Shown piece after piece: positions 27,748 to 52,592 of a DNA stretch of 64,000 nt. The stretch is from Amycolatopsis sp. NBRC 101858 (GTDB taxonomy: Bacteria; Actinomycetota; Actinomycetes; Mycobacteriales; Pseudonocardiaceae): positions 248,001 through 312,000 of the forward strand of contig NZ_BSTD01000009.1 in assembly GCF_030269325.1 (NCBI RefSeq), read 5' to 3'. The notes under the pieces were generated by a model that made no database searches, was not told the DNA's origin, and worked only from the letters and a program-made list of their open reading frames with translations. Numbering within the stretch: position 1 is the stretch's first letter; each line of letters begins with the position of its first letter. The position numbers and the translations under genes are program-made.

Positions 27748-27984
27748 ATGGCCGAGACGACAGACGGTTCCACGGCCGGGGGGCGCACGGCACTGAAAGT
27801 GGTCACGATCGTGTGGCTCGCCGGCACCGGCATTCACCTGCTGATCTGGCTGATCATGTGCTTCGCGACGCTCAGCCTGCACTCGCCGTTCTTCATCTGG
27901 CCGCTGATCGGCGGCGCGCTCATCGTGGTGCCCTGGCACTTCGCGACGCGCAACCGCTCGAACGAACGGATCGCGCGGGGATGA
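27748..27984 (+). CDS. 78-residue 2TM membrane protein heading the exporter operon
   Basis: ATG at 27748 follows a G-rich stretch (GGGGGCCGAG). Two membrane helices lie at about 17-40 (VVTIVWLAGTGIHLLIWLIM) and 48-64 (FFIWPLIGGALIVVPWH), ending in a basic tail. The stop overlaps the ATPase start (ATGA), so it is translationally coupled to the ABC transporter. It shares the second-helix WP pattern with the protein at 27206 and may be a small exporter subunit. Function unknown. Confidence 0.8.
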   Translation: MAETTDGSTAGGRTALKVVTIVWLAGTGIHLLIWLIMCFATLSLHSPFFIWPLIGGALIVVPWHFATRNRSNERIARG

Positions 27985-28748
27985 CTACCTTGACGACCAC
28001 CGGGTCGCCCGTCCGGCTGGACTCGGTGAAGAAGACGTACGGGCGCGGCGAGAGCGGTGTGGTCGCGCTTGCCGGGGTCAGCGTGGAGTTCCCCGCCGGC
28101 AGCTTCACCGCGGTGATGGGGCCGTCGGGGTCCGGCAAGAGCACCCTGCTGCACTGCGCCGCCGGGCTCGACCGGCCCGACGAGGGCAGCGTCACGCTCG
28201 TCGGCGTCGACCTCAAGGGCCGCAACGAGACCCAGCTGACCGAACTGCGCCGCGAGCACGTGGCGTTCGTGTTCCAGTCGTTCAACCTGATGCCCGCGCT
28301 CAACGTCGAGGAGAACATCACCCTCCCGATGCTGCTGGCCGGCAAGGAACCGGACCGGGCGTGGATCGCCCAGGTCGTCGAGCGGGTCGGCCTGTCGCAG
28401 CGCGTCGGGCACCGGCCCGGCGAGCTGTCCGGTGGCCAGCAGCAGCGCGTGGCGATCGCCCGCGCGCTGGCCGGCCGCTCGGCGGTGACCTTCGCCGACG
28501 AGCCGACCGGTGCGCTCGACACGACCACCGCGCTCGAGGTCCTCGGGCTGCTGCGCGAGCTGGCCGACGCGGGGCAGACCATCGTCATGGTCACCCACGA
28601 CCCGGTCGCCGCGTCGTTCGCCGACGAGGTGCTCTTCCTGGTGGACGGGCAGATCGTGACCAAGATGGCCACCCCGGCCGTCGAGATGGTGGCCGCGGAG
28701 CTGGCGCGTCTCGGTGCCCGGGCCAAGCAGGCGAGGGGGCGGCAGTGA
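27981..28748 (+). CDS. ABC transporter ATP-binding protein (LolD/MacB type)
   Basis: 255 residues. Walker A GPSGSGKST (47-55), Q-loop VFQSFNLMPALNVEEN, signature LSGGQQQRVAIARAL, Walker B VTFADEPTGALD and the H-loop in MVTHDP are all intact. The sequence is of the MacB/LolD/FtsE group that works with FtsX-type permeases. It overlaps both neighbours by four bases (ATGA, GTGA), giving a tight 2TM-ATPase-permease operon. It probably powers export of, or resistance to, the cluster product or an intermediate. Confidence 0.96.
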   Translation: MTTLTTTGSPVRLDSVKKTYGRGESGVVALAGVSVEFPAGSFTAVMGPSGSGKSTLLHCAAGLDRPDEGSVTLVGVDLKGRNETQLTELRREHVAFVFQSFNLMPALNVEENITLPMLLAGKEPDRAWIAQVVERVGLSQRVGHRPGELSGGQQQRVAIARALAGRSAVTFADEPTGALDTTTALEVLGLLRELADAGQTIVMVTHDPVAASFADEVLFLVDGQIVTKMATPAVEMVAAELARLGARAKQARGRQ

Positions 28749-31300
28749 GCCCGCGGCGGGTGGTCCTGCGGATGGCGCTGGCCAGCCTGCGGTTCCGCGC
28801 GGCCGCCTCGCTGGCGACGTTCGTCGCGGTCCTGGTCGGCTGCTCGCTGCTCATCGCGTGCGGCGGCCTGTTCGAAACGGCGTTGTCGCTCGACGCCCAG
28901 CCGCAGCGGCTGGCCGCCGCGCCGGTCGTGGTGACCGGTTCGGCCGGGTTCAAGCTGCCGGACGAGGAGTCGCAGGTCGTTCCCTACGGGGAGCGCTCGG
29001 GCATCCCGGCCGGCCAGCTGGCCCAGCTCGCGTCCGTGCCGGGCGTGCGGCAGGTCGTGCCGGACACCACCTTCGCCGCGGTCGTCGTCACCGCGTCCGG
29101 GCCGCAGAGCGCCGACGCTTCGCTGGCCGGGCACGGCTGGGACTCGGCCGCGCTGGCGCCTTACTCCCTGGTGGACGGTGCGCAGCCGCGCGCCACGGGT
29201 CAGGTCGTGCTGGACGAGGCTTCGGCCGCCACGGCCGGTGTCCGCACCGGGGGCCAGGTCCCCATCGCCGTGAACGGCGCGCCGCCTCGGGACTTCGTGG
29301 TCGTCGGCGTCGCGCACGCGGACACGATCGGTCCGGCCCTGTTCTTCTCACCCGCCGACGCCCAGCAGTTCTCGGTGCACCCCGGCACGGTCGACCTGGC
29401 CGGGATCTTCCCGGCGGACGGCGTCGACGCCGGTGAGCTCGCCGCCCGGATCGCCGAGAAGGTGCCCGGGCTGAACGTGCTGACCGGCGCGGACCGCGGG
29501 TCCGCCGAGTTCCCCGGCATCGACGGCGCCCAGCTGCCGCTGATCCTGCTCGCCGGCGTGTTCGGCGGCATGGTCCTGGTGGTCATGGCGCTGGTGGTGT
29601 CGGCGACGATCAGCCTCACCGTGCGGCAGCGGCAGCAGGAGCTCGCGCTCCTGCGGGCCACCGGCGCGACCCCGCGTCAGGTGCACCGCATGGTGCTCGC
29701 CGAGACGATGGTGGTGGCGGTGCTCGGCGCGCTCGTCGGGCTGGCCGGCGGCCGCTTCGTCGGCACGGAGATCTTCAGCTTCACGACCGGCAACGGGATG
29801 CTCCCGCCCCAGCTGGAGTTCCAGCAGGGGATCATCGCCTTCGGCGGCGGTCTCGTGCTTTCGCTCGCCATCTCGTTCGCCGCCGCGTGGTTCGCCGCGC
29901 TGCCGGCGGCGCGGGCCCGGCCGCTGCAGGCGCTCGCCGAGGCGTCCATCCCGCCCGCGAAGGTGAACGACGTGCGCCGCTTCGGCGCGAAGGTGTTCGC
30001 CGGGGTCACCGCGCTGCTGGCCGTCGCGACCCTGTTCATGCCGGTGGAGATCGCGTCGGCCGTGTGCGGTCCCGCGGTGCTCACCGGCTCGATCGCCGTC
30101 GCGCTGATCGGCCCGGAGCTGATGGCGTTCGTCGCCACGCGCTTCGGCCCGCTGATCCGGCGGGTCGGCGGCCGGGACGCGGTGCTCGCGGTGATCAACT
30201 CGCGGACGCGGGCGGTGGCGTTCGCCGCCGTCCTGACACCGATCACGCTGGCCACCGCGGTCGCGCTCGGCAACGTGTACGCCGAAACCACGCAGCAGCA
30301 CGCCATCATCGGGGCCTACGCCGATCAGCTGCAGGCCGACGCGGTGGTGACCAGTGGCACGGGTGCGGTTTCGCCCGCGCTGGCCGACGCCGTCCGGCAG
30401 GCGCCGGGCGTCGGGTCGGTGTCGCCGCTGGTGACCAGCCAGGGCTGGATCGAGGAGCCCTACGACGGCAACGGCAGCGATCCGGGCCGGCTGCTCGGCC
30501 TCGACGTCCGCGACGCGAACGGGGTGCTGGCGACGCCGGTGACGTCCGGTTCGCTGGGGGAGCTCACCGGTGAGACGGTGGCGCTGCCCGAAGGCATCGC
30601 GGACGACCTGGACCTCAAGCTCGGCGACCAGATCACCATGCGCCTCGGTGACGGCGCGCAGGCGAAGGTGAAGATCGTTGCGTTGCTGGACAGCCCTTCG
30701 GGCTACCCCAGCATCGTGCTGCCGGCCGCGCTGCTGGCCCCGCACACGACGTCCGGGGTGGCGAACCGGCTGCTGGTCCGCGCGGCGGACGGGCAGGACG
30801 CGGCGGCGGTCGTCTCGGCGGTCACGTCGGCGACGGCGAACTGGCCGGGCGCCACCGTCGGGGACTCCGACGCGGTGACGGAAAGCTTCGCGGCCAGTGC
30901 CGACATCGAGGCGATGATCCACTACCTGCTGGCCGTGCTGGCGATCGCGTACGCGGCGATCGCGGCGGTGAACACGCTGGCCGTGGCGGTGCTTTCGCGG
31001 CGTCGCGAGTTCGGCGTGCAGCGGCTGGCGGGTGCCCGGCGCGGGCAGGTGCGGTCGATGCTGATGATCGAGGGCGGCATCCTGGCCGTGCTCGGCCTGG
31101 TGCTCGGGACGGGGATCTCGCTGTTCACGGTGATTCCCATGGCGCTCTCGTCCGGCACCGTCGTGCCGGTCGGGCCGCTGTGGGTGTTCCTCGCGGTCAT
31201 CGCCGCGGTGTTCCTGATCGTCTGGCCGGTCACCGCGCTTTCCGCGCGGCTGGCGATGCGGCGCAGCCCGATCGAAGCGGTGACGTTGCCGGGGCAATAG
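28745..31300 (+). CDS. ABC transporter permease, FtsX/MacB-like, duplicated
   Basis: 851 residues. One N-terminal membrane helix (about 20-40) and a large extracellular domain (about 45-255) precede a first FtsX core of three helices (about 265-395). Further helices (about 415-510), a second extracellular domain (about 520-715) and a second three-helix core at the C-terminus (about 725-850) follow. This is the two-FtsX-domain form common in actinobacteria, in which one chain can supply both halves. It is the last gene of the operon controlled by the TetR at 26404. The stop is followed after 7 bp by the promoter of the glycosyltransferase-like gene. Confidence 0.94.
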   Translation: MSPRRVVLRMALASLRFRAAASLATFVAVLVGCSLLIACGGLFETALSLDAQPQRLAAAPVVVTGSAGFKLPDEESQVVPYGERSGIPAGQLAQLASVPGVRQVVPDTTFAAVVVTASGPQSADASLAGHGWDSAALAPYSLVDGAQPRATGQVVLDEASAATAGVRTGGQVPIAVNGAPPRDFVVVGVAHADTIGPALFFSPADAQQFSVHPGTVDLAGIFPADGVDAGELAARIAEKVPGLNVLTGADRGSAEFPGIDGAQLPLILLAGVFGGMVLVVMALVVSATISLTVRQRQQELALLRATGATPRQVHRMVLAETMVVAVLGALVGLAGGRFVGTEIFSFTTGNGMLPPQLEFQQGIIAFGGGLVLSLAISFAAAWFAALPAARARPLQALAEASIPPAKVNDVRRFGAKVFAGVTALLAVATLFMPVEIASAVCGPAVLTGSIAVALIGPELMAFVATRFGPLIRRVGGRDAVLAVINSRTRAVAFAAVLTPITLATAVALGNVYAETTQQHAIIGAYADQLQADAVVTSGTGAVSPALADAVRQAPGVGSVSPLVTSQGWIEEPYDGNGSDPGRLLGLDVRDANGVLATPVTSGSLGELTGETVALPEGIADDLDLKLGDQITMRLGDGAQAKVKIVALLDSPSGYPSIVLPAALLAPHTTSGVANRLLVRAADGQDAAAVVSAVTSATANWPGATVGDSDAVTESFAASADIEAMIHYLLAVLAIAYAAIAAVNTLAVAVLSRRREFGVQRLAGARRGQVRSMLMIEGGILAVLGLVLGTGISLFTVIPMALSSGTVVPVGPLWVFLAVIAAVFLIVWPVTALSARLAMRRSPIEAVTLPGQ

Positions 31301-31307
31301 GGAATTT

Positions 31308-31343
31308 GTAGGGGTTCGCGGGCCGGTTCGGCGCGGATAGTCT
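31308..31343 (+). promoter_or_regulatory. Cluster-type promoter of the glycosyltransferase-like gene
   Basis: GTAGGGGTTCG (31308-31318), 19 bp, TAGTCT (31338-31343). A TAGGGA lies 11 bp upstream of the TAGGGG in the same orientation. The -10 lies inside a perfect 10-bp inverted repeat. Confidence 0.6.
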
Positions 31344-31385
31344 CGAATTCGACTATCCGCACCGGGCCGGCCCGGTTTCCTTTTT
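31333..31385. terminator. Two inverted repeats with T-tract before the glycosyltransferase-like gene
   Basis: GCGGATAGTC (31333-31342) and its complement (31351-31360) flank an 8-nt spacer. Directly after comes the palindrome ACCGGGCCGGCCCGGT (31361-31376), then TTTCC and TTTTT. The second hairpin could terminate the exporter transcript. It also lies inside the leader predicted for the next gene and could act there as an attenuator. Confidence 0.5.
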
Positions 31386-31399
31386 CTGGAGTGGATCCC

Positions 31400-32233
31400 A
31401 TGCGCGTACTCCTGGCCGCTCCGCCGTCGCCCGCGCGGCTGCACAACCTGGTCCCGCTGGCGTGGGCGCTGCGAACGGCCGGCCACGACGTGAAGATCGC
31501 GGGGCGGGCGTCGTTCGTCGACGAGATCCTGAGTACCGGTTGCGTGGCCGTCGATCTCGGGACTGAGGACACGGAGTCGGTGGCGCTGGCCGAGTTCGCC
31601 GAACTGTGGCGGCCGGACGTCGTGGTCTCTTCCCCGGGAGCCCCGGTTGCGGGCGGAGTCCGGCTGCTCGGCCCGCTCGATTCGTCCGGCACTGGCACTT
31701 TCGATACGGTGCCGCCGTCGCTGCGGGACGCGTCGGACGTCCGTCCGGTCCGGCACGTGCCCTACTTCGGCCCGGTGGTGGTGCCGGAGTGGTTGCGCCG
31801 CAAGGCAAGGCGCGGCCGGGTGTTGCTCTCGCTGACGGACGCGACGCTGGCGGGCCCGGTGTTCGACGCCGTCGGCGGCCTTGCCGCGGAAGTGGTCTGG
31901 GCGACGGACTCCGCGCCGGCCGGGGTATCGATGCCACCCAACGTCCGCCTGGTCGACACGGCACCCCCGGCAGCGCTCCTCCCGACGTGTACCGCACTCA
32001 TCCACGACGGCGACGCGACGCTCGCCCTCGCGGCGGCGACGCACGGGGTGCCCCAGCTTTCCCTGGTGGAGACGCCGATCGGCGCCCGGATCGCGGCGGT
32101 CGGGGCCGGGCTCGTGGGGTCCGCGGAGCAGGCCGGGGAGCTGGCTTCGCTGAGTGCCGCGGCGATCGCGCTGCGGGACGAGATCGCCGCTTTGCCCGCG
32201 CCGCGTGAGCTGGTCGGCGCCCTGACCCGCTGA
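31400..32233 (+). CDS. Shortened, motif-altered glycosyltransferase-like protein (GT-B, macrolide type)
   Basis: 277 residues from ATG at 31400 with GGAG 8 nt upstream. Related macrolide glycosyltransferases are usually about 380-430 residues. The N-terminus (MRVLLAAPPSP, then NLVPLAWALRTAGHDVKIAG) and the central RHVPYFGPVVVPEWL are clear family features. The acceptor-side stretch normally lying between them is largely missing; the protein jumps from VVVSSPGAPVAGG to the PPSLRD...VPYFGP block. The usual donor-binding HHGGAGT appears as IHDGDAT before LALAAATHGVPQL. It is either a degenerate transferase or an auxiliary/pseudo-enzyme. It has its own cluster-type promoter, which argues that it is expressed with the pathway. 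No other glycosyltransferase is visible here. Confidence 0.8.
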   Translation: MRVLLAAPPSPARLHNLVPLAWALRTAGHDVKIAGRASFVDEILSTGCVAVDLGTEDTESVALAEFAELWRPDVVVSSPGAPVAGGVRLLGPLDSSGTGTFDTVPPSLRDASDVRPVRHVPYFGPVVVPEWLRRKARRGRVLLSLTDATLAGPVFDAVGGLAAEVVWATDSAPAGVSMPPNVRLVDTAPPAALLPTCTALIHDGDATLALAAATHGVPQLSLVETPIGARIAAVGAGLVGSAEQAGELASLSAAAIALRDEIAALPAPRELVGALTR

Positions 32234-32244
32234 TTGTGGGGCCG

Positions 32245-32280
32245 TTAGGGGTGGGACGGCACAAAGTCCGTCGGTAGCGT
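32245..32280 (+). promoter_or_regulatory. Cluster-type promoter of the PKS D-E-F operon
   Basis: TTAGGGGTGGG (32245-32255), 19 bp, TAGCGT (32275-32280). The box matches the PKS C promoter exactly over 11 bp, and the preceding bases (GGGGCCGT against GGGGCCAT) are nearly identical. Confidence 0.68.
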
Positions 32281-32358
32281 TTTCGGCGTGGCACCTTCCA
32301 CCCTTTTTCGCGGTTAGGTGGTCGATTACGTGAATACCGTTTCCCAGGGGGTAATGGC

Positions 32359-37481
<5,123 letters not shown>

Positions 37482-37485
<4 letters not shown>

Positions 37486-40400
37486 GCAACGAGGACAAGC
37501 TCCGCGACTACCTGAAGCGCGCGACGGCGGACCTGCAGGCGGCGCGGCGCCGCGTGCAGGAGCTGGAAGCGCGCAGCGCCGAACCCATCGCCATCATCGG
37601 CATGAGCTGCCGCTACCCCGGGGACGTCCGCACGCCGGACGACCTGTGGGACCTGGTCGACCAGGGCCGCGACGTCATCGGGGAGTTCCCCGCCGACCGA
37701 GGGTGGGACCTCGAGGGCATCTACGACCCCACCCCCGACCGGCCCGGCAAGACCTACACGCGCCACGGCGGGTTCCTCTACGACGCCCCGGGCTTCGACG
37801 CCGAGTTCTTCGGCATCAGCCCGCGCGACGCCCGCCGCGCCGACCCGCAGCAGCGCATCCTGCTGGAAGCCTCGTGGGAGGCCTTCGAGCGCGCCGGGCT
37901 CGACCCGCACGCGCTCAAGGGCAGCCCGACCGGCGTCTACGCCGGCGTCATGTACCACGACTACAGCGGCGGCAGCCCCGACGGCAGCCTCGTCTCCGGC
38001 CAGGTCTCCTACACCCTCGGCCTCGAAGGCCCGTCGGTCTCGGTGGACACCGCGTGCTCGTCGTCGCTGGTCGCGCTGCACATGGCCGCCCAGGGCCTGC
38101 GCGACGGCGACTGCACCCTCGCGCTCGCCGGCGGTGTCGCCGTCATGGGCACCCCGGAGATGTTCGTCGACTTCAGCGGCCGCCGCGGCCTGTCCGCCGA
38201 CGGCCGCAGCCGGTCCTTTTCGGACGATGCCGACGGGACGTCGTGGGCCGAAGGCGTCGGTGTCCTCGTGCTGGAAAAGCTGTCCGACGCGCGCCGCAAC
38301 GGGCACCGCGTCCTCGCGCTGCTGCGCGGCTCCGCGATCAACCAGGACGGCGCCAGCAACGGCTTCTCCGCACCCAACGGCCCCTCGCAGGTCCGGGTGA
38401 TCGAAGCCGCGCTCGCCGACGCCGGGCTGTCGCGGTCCGATGTGGACCTCGTCGAGGCGCACGGCACCGGCACCGCGCTCGGCGACCCGATCGAAGCGCA
38501 GTCGCTGATGGAGACCTACGGCCAGCGCACCACGGGTGAGCCGCTGCTGCTCGGCTCGATCAAGTCCAACATGGGCCACCCGCAGGCCGCGGCCGGTGTC
38601 GCGGGCGTGATCAAGGTGGTGCAGGCACTGCGGCACGGCAAGGCGCCGCGGACCCTGCACGTCGGCACGCCCTCGACGCACGTCGACTGGACCGCCGGCG
38701 CGGTCGAGCTGCTCACCGAGCCGCGCGACTGGCCGGAGGTGAACCGGCCGCGCCGGGCCGCCGTCTCGTCGTTCGGCGTCAGCGGCACCAACGCGCACGT
38801 CATCCTGGAGCAGGCCCCGGCCGAAGACGCCGTCGAGCCCCCGAAGCCCGCGGTGCACCCGCTGGTGCTCTCGGCCAAGACCCCGGCCGCGCTGGCCGAG
38901 GCCGCCGGGCAGCTCGCGTCCCAAGTGGACGGTGACCTCACCGACATCGCCTACACCCTCGCCACCGGGCGCGCGAAGCTCGACCACCGCGCGGTGGTGC
39001 TGTCGACGGACGCCAAGCAGGCCCTGGAGACACTGGCCGCCGGCGGGTCACGGCCCGACGTCGTCACCGGCACCGCCGACGTCCGCGGCAAGACCGTGTT
39101 CGTCTTCCCCGGCCAGGGTTCCCAGTGGACCGGCATGGCGCTCGAGCTGATCGAGCAGTCGCCGGTGTTCGCCACGCGGATCGCCGAATGCGACGCGGCG
39201 TTGCGGGAGTTCACCGACTGGTCGGTGCTCGCCGTGCTGCGCGGCGAACCCGGCACGCCGCCGGCCGACCGCGTCGACGTCGTCCAGCCGATGCTGTGGG
39301 CGGTGATGGTCTCGCTGGCCGCGCTGTGGCGCGCGCACGGGGTCGAACCGGACATGGTGATCGGCCACTCGCAGGGCGAGATCGCCGCGTCGACCGTCTC
39401 CGGTGCACTGTCCCTTCAGGACGGTGCGCGCGTGGTCGCGTTGCGGAGCAAGGCGATCGGAGACGTCCTCGGCGGGCGAGGCGGCGGCATGCTGGCCGCC
39501 GGGCTCCCCGCCGCCGAGCTGCTGAAGCGGCTCGACGCCTGGGACGGCCGGATCTCCCTCGCCGCCGACAACGGCGCCACCTCCGCTGTGCTGTCCGGGG
39601 ACGGCGACGCCCTCGACGAGCTGCGTGACCAGCTCGTCGCCGAAGGCTTCCGCGCCAAGCGCGTCCCGGTGGACTACGCGTCGCACTCCGCGCACGTCGA
39701 GCACCTCGCCGACCGCCTGCTGGCCGACCTCGGCCCGATCACCCCGGCCGCCGGCAGCGTCGCGATGACGTCCACGGTGACCGGGGAACCGGTCGCCGAG
39801 TCCACTGTGGACGCGAAGTACTGGTTCACCAACCTGCGCACCACGGTCCGGTTCGCCCCCGTCGTCGCGAAGCTCGCCGAGGCGGGCTACACGCGGTTCG
39901 TCGAGGTCAGCCCGCACCCGGTGCTGGCCATGAGCATCCAGGAGACCCTCGACGAAGGCGGGCACAGCGGTTCCGTCACCGGCACCCTGCGCCGCGACGA
40001 AGGCGGCTTGACCCGGTTCGCGACGTCGCTGGCCGAGCACTCGGTCCGCGGCGGTGCGGCGGACTGGGCGTCGCTGGTGCCCGGCGGCCGGATCGCCGAC
40101 GTGCCGACCTACCCGTTCCAGCACAAGCGCTTCTGGCTCGAAGAGGAAGCCGCGGCTCCCGCGACCGGAGCACAGGTCGCCGACCAGGACTTCTGGCAGG
40201 ACGTCACGAGCGGCGACGTCGATGCGCTGGCTTCCAGGCTCGGCGTCGAGGCCGCGCCGCTGGCCGAGGTCGTCCCGGCGCTGGCCGCGTGGCACGGCCG
40301 CCGCACCGAGCTGTCCACGGTGGAGTCCTGGCGGTACCGCGTGTCCTGGGCGCCGGTGAGCGTCGCGGGCGGGCTGAGCGGCACCTGGCTGGTCGTCGTC

Positions 40401-42194
40401 CCCGCGGACGTCCCCGCGGCGGCGGAGCTGGCCGACGCGCTCTCCGAGCAAGGCGACGTCGTCCGGGTGATCGCCGAGCACGGGGAACTGGCCGAGGTGC
40501 TCACCGAAGCGACGGCGCTGCGGCCGTTCGACGGCGTGCTGTCGCTGCTCGCCCTCGACACCCGTGAACACCCGGAGCACCCCGCGCTCAGCACCGCGGT
40601 CGCGGCCACGATCGCCCTGCTGCAAGCCCTGCGCGACATCGACGCTCCGGTCTGGGTGGTCACCCGCGGCGCGGTCGCGGTGGACGCCTTCTCCGACGCC
40701 GACCCGGCCGCCGCGGCCGTGTGGGGCCTCGGCACGGTCGCCGCGCTCGACCAGCCCGCCACCTGGGGCGGACTGGTCGACGTCGAGGGCCCAGGGGACG
40801 CCGCGCGCGTCGCCGCCGTGGTGTCCGGTGTGGACGGTGAGGACCAGGTCGCGATCCGGCCGTCCGGGGTGTTCGCCCGGCGGATGGTCCGCGCCCCGCT
40901 GAAGGGCACCGCCGACGAGTGGAAGCCGCGGGGAACGGTCCTCGTCACCGGTGGCACCGGCGCAGTCGGCGCGCACGTCGCCCGGTGGCTGGCCGGCCGC
41001 GGTGCCGGGCACATCGTGCTCACCAGCCGCCGCGGGCTCGACGCCGAAGGCGCGCGCGAGCTGGTCGACGAACTGAACGTCAAAGTCACCGTGGTGGCCT
41101 GCGACGTCTCCGACAAGGAGCAGCTGCGGGCGCTGCTGGCCGAGTACCCGCCGACCGCCGTCGTGCACGCCGCCGGTGTCCTCACCGCGGAGTCACCCCT
41201 GTCCGAGGTCACGCCCGCCGAGTTCGCCGCGGCCACCCGCGCCAAGGTCACCGGCGCCGCGCTGCTCGACGAGCTGCTCGGCGACACCGAGCTGGACGCG
41301 TTCGTGCTGATGTCCTCCGGCGCCGCCGTGTGGGGCACCTCCGGCCAGCCCGCGTACGCCGCGGGCAACGCCTACCTCGACGCCCTCGCCCGGCGCCGCC
41401 GTGCCGCGGGCCGCACCGCGACCGCGATCGCCTGGGGCTCCTGGGGTGGCGGGGGCATGGTCGACGCCGAGGCGAGCGACCTGCTGCGCCGCATGGGCCT
41501 CGCCGAGATGGCGCCGGAACTCGCCGTCGAAGCACTGGGCCAAGCGCTCGACCACGATGAGACGCAGCTGGTCGTCGCGGACATCGACTGGGCCGCGTTC
41601 GCCCCGGTCTACCAGCTCGCCCGCCCGCGGCCGCTGCTGCGCGCGCTGCCCGAGGTGGCCGAGGACAAGAGCGAAGCCGTCGAGAACACCGGTGACTTCA
41701 AGGCGAAGCTGGCCGCGCTGACCCCTGCCGAACAGCAGCGGACGCTCCTGGAGCTGGTCCGCGGCGAGGTCGCCGTGGTCGCCGGCTACGACGGCGGGTC
41801 GGCGGTCGAACCGGCCCGCGCGTTCAAGGAGCTCGGCTTCGACTCGGTGACCGCGGTCGACCTGCGCAACCGGCTCGGCGCCGCGACCGGGCTGAAGCTC
41901 CCGGCGACCGTCGCTTTCGACCACGTCAACCCGCAGGCGCTCGCCGAGCACCTCTGGACCCAGCTCGGCGGGGGCGAAGCAGCCGTCCCGCTCGAAGTGG
42001 AGCTGGACCGCCTGGAGGCTGTCGCGTCCACTTTGGACGCCGCCGAGATCGACCGGTCCCGGATCGTCGCCCGGCTGCAGGCGATGGTGACCACCCTGCA
42101 CAAGACCCTGTCCGGCACCAAGGCCACCGACGTGCTGGAGACCGCGACCACGGATGAGCTGTTCGCCCTCATCGACAACGAGCTCGGCGCCTGA
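37482..42194 (+). CDS. Type I PKS, one module KS-AT-KR-ACP ('PKS E')
   Basis: 1570 residues; ATG overlaps the PKS D stop (ATGA), with GGGGA 5 nt upstream. KS Cys192. The AT has GHSQG (Ser630) and YASH (732-735), the methylmalonyl-CoA signature and the only one in the window. There is no DH: AT is followed by a linker and the structural half of the KR. The KR has GGTGAVGAH, no LDD (VLTAESPL) and Trp in SSGAAVWGTSGQPAY, an A-type (L-hydroxyl) pattern. ACP Ser1455 (GFDSV). The module installs a methyl branch and leaves a hydroxyl. The AT-KR set differs from all other modules here and may derive from an erythromycin-like module. The C-terminal tail TTDELFALIDNELGA continues the D-E-F docking class. 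Confidence 0.97.
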
Positions 42195-42208
42195 GAGGTA
42201 TCCCCACG

Positions 42209-52465
<10,257 letters not shown>

Positions 52466-52473
52466 CCCCGGCG

Positions 52474-52483
52474 CCACCCCTAA
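52474..52483 (-). promoter_or_regulatory. Inverted copy of the cluster promoter box
   Basis: CCACCCCTAA on the plus strand reads TTAGGGGTGG on the minus strand, 9 bp after the PKS F stop. It points away from the exporter genes, so it is either a spare binding site or non-functional. The rest of the 127-bp gap holds only a candidate leader peptide. Confidence 0.35.
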
Positions 52484-52550
52484 CCCGGCCCGACCCGGCC
52501 ATTATTGCCGCCGCCGCGCGGTCCGTGGCCCACTGGTACGGAGAGTTCCC

Positions 52551-52589
52551 GTGCTCCACAACGATCTTGACCCGAACGAGGAGAGGTAA
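52551..52589 (+). CDS. Possible 12-residue leader peptide before the exporter
   Basis: GTG at 52551, preceded by GGAGAG (52540-52545), opens MLHNDLDPNEER and stops with TAA three bases before the ATG of the ABC ATPase. The ribosome-binding site of the ATPase gene (GAGGAGAGG) lies inside its last codons, so translating it could couple to or mask exporter translation. Evidence is positional only. Confidence 0.3.
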   Translation: MLHNDLDPNEER

Positions 52590-52592
52590 CCG

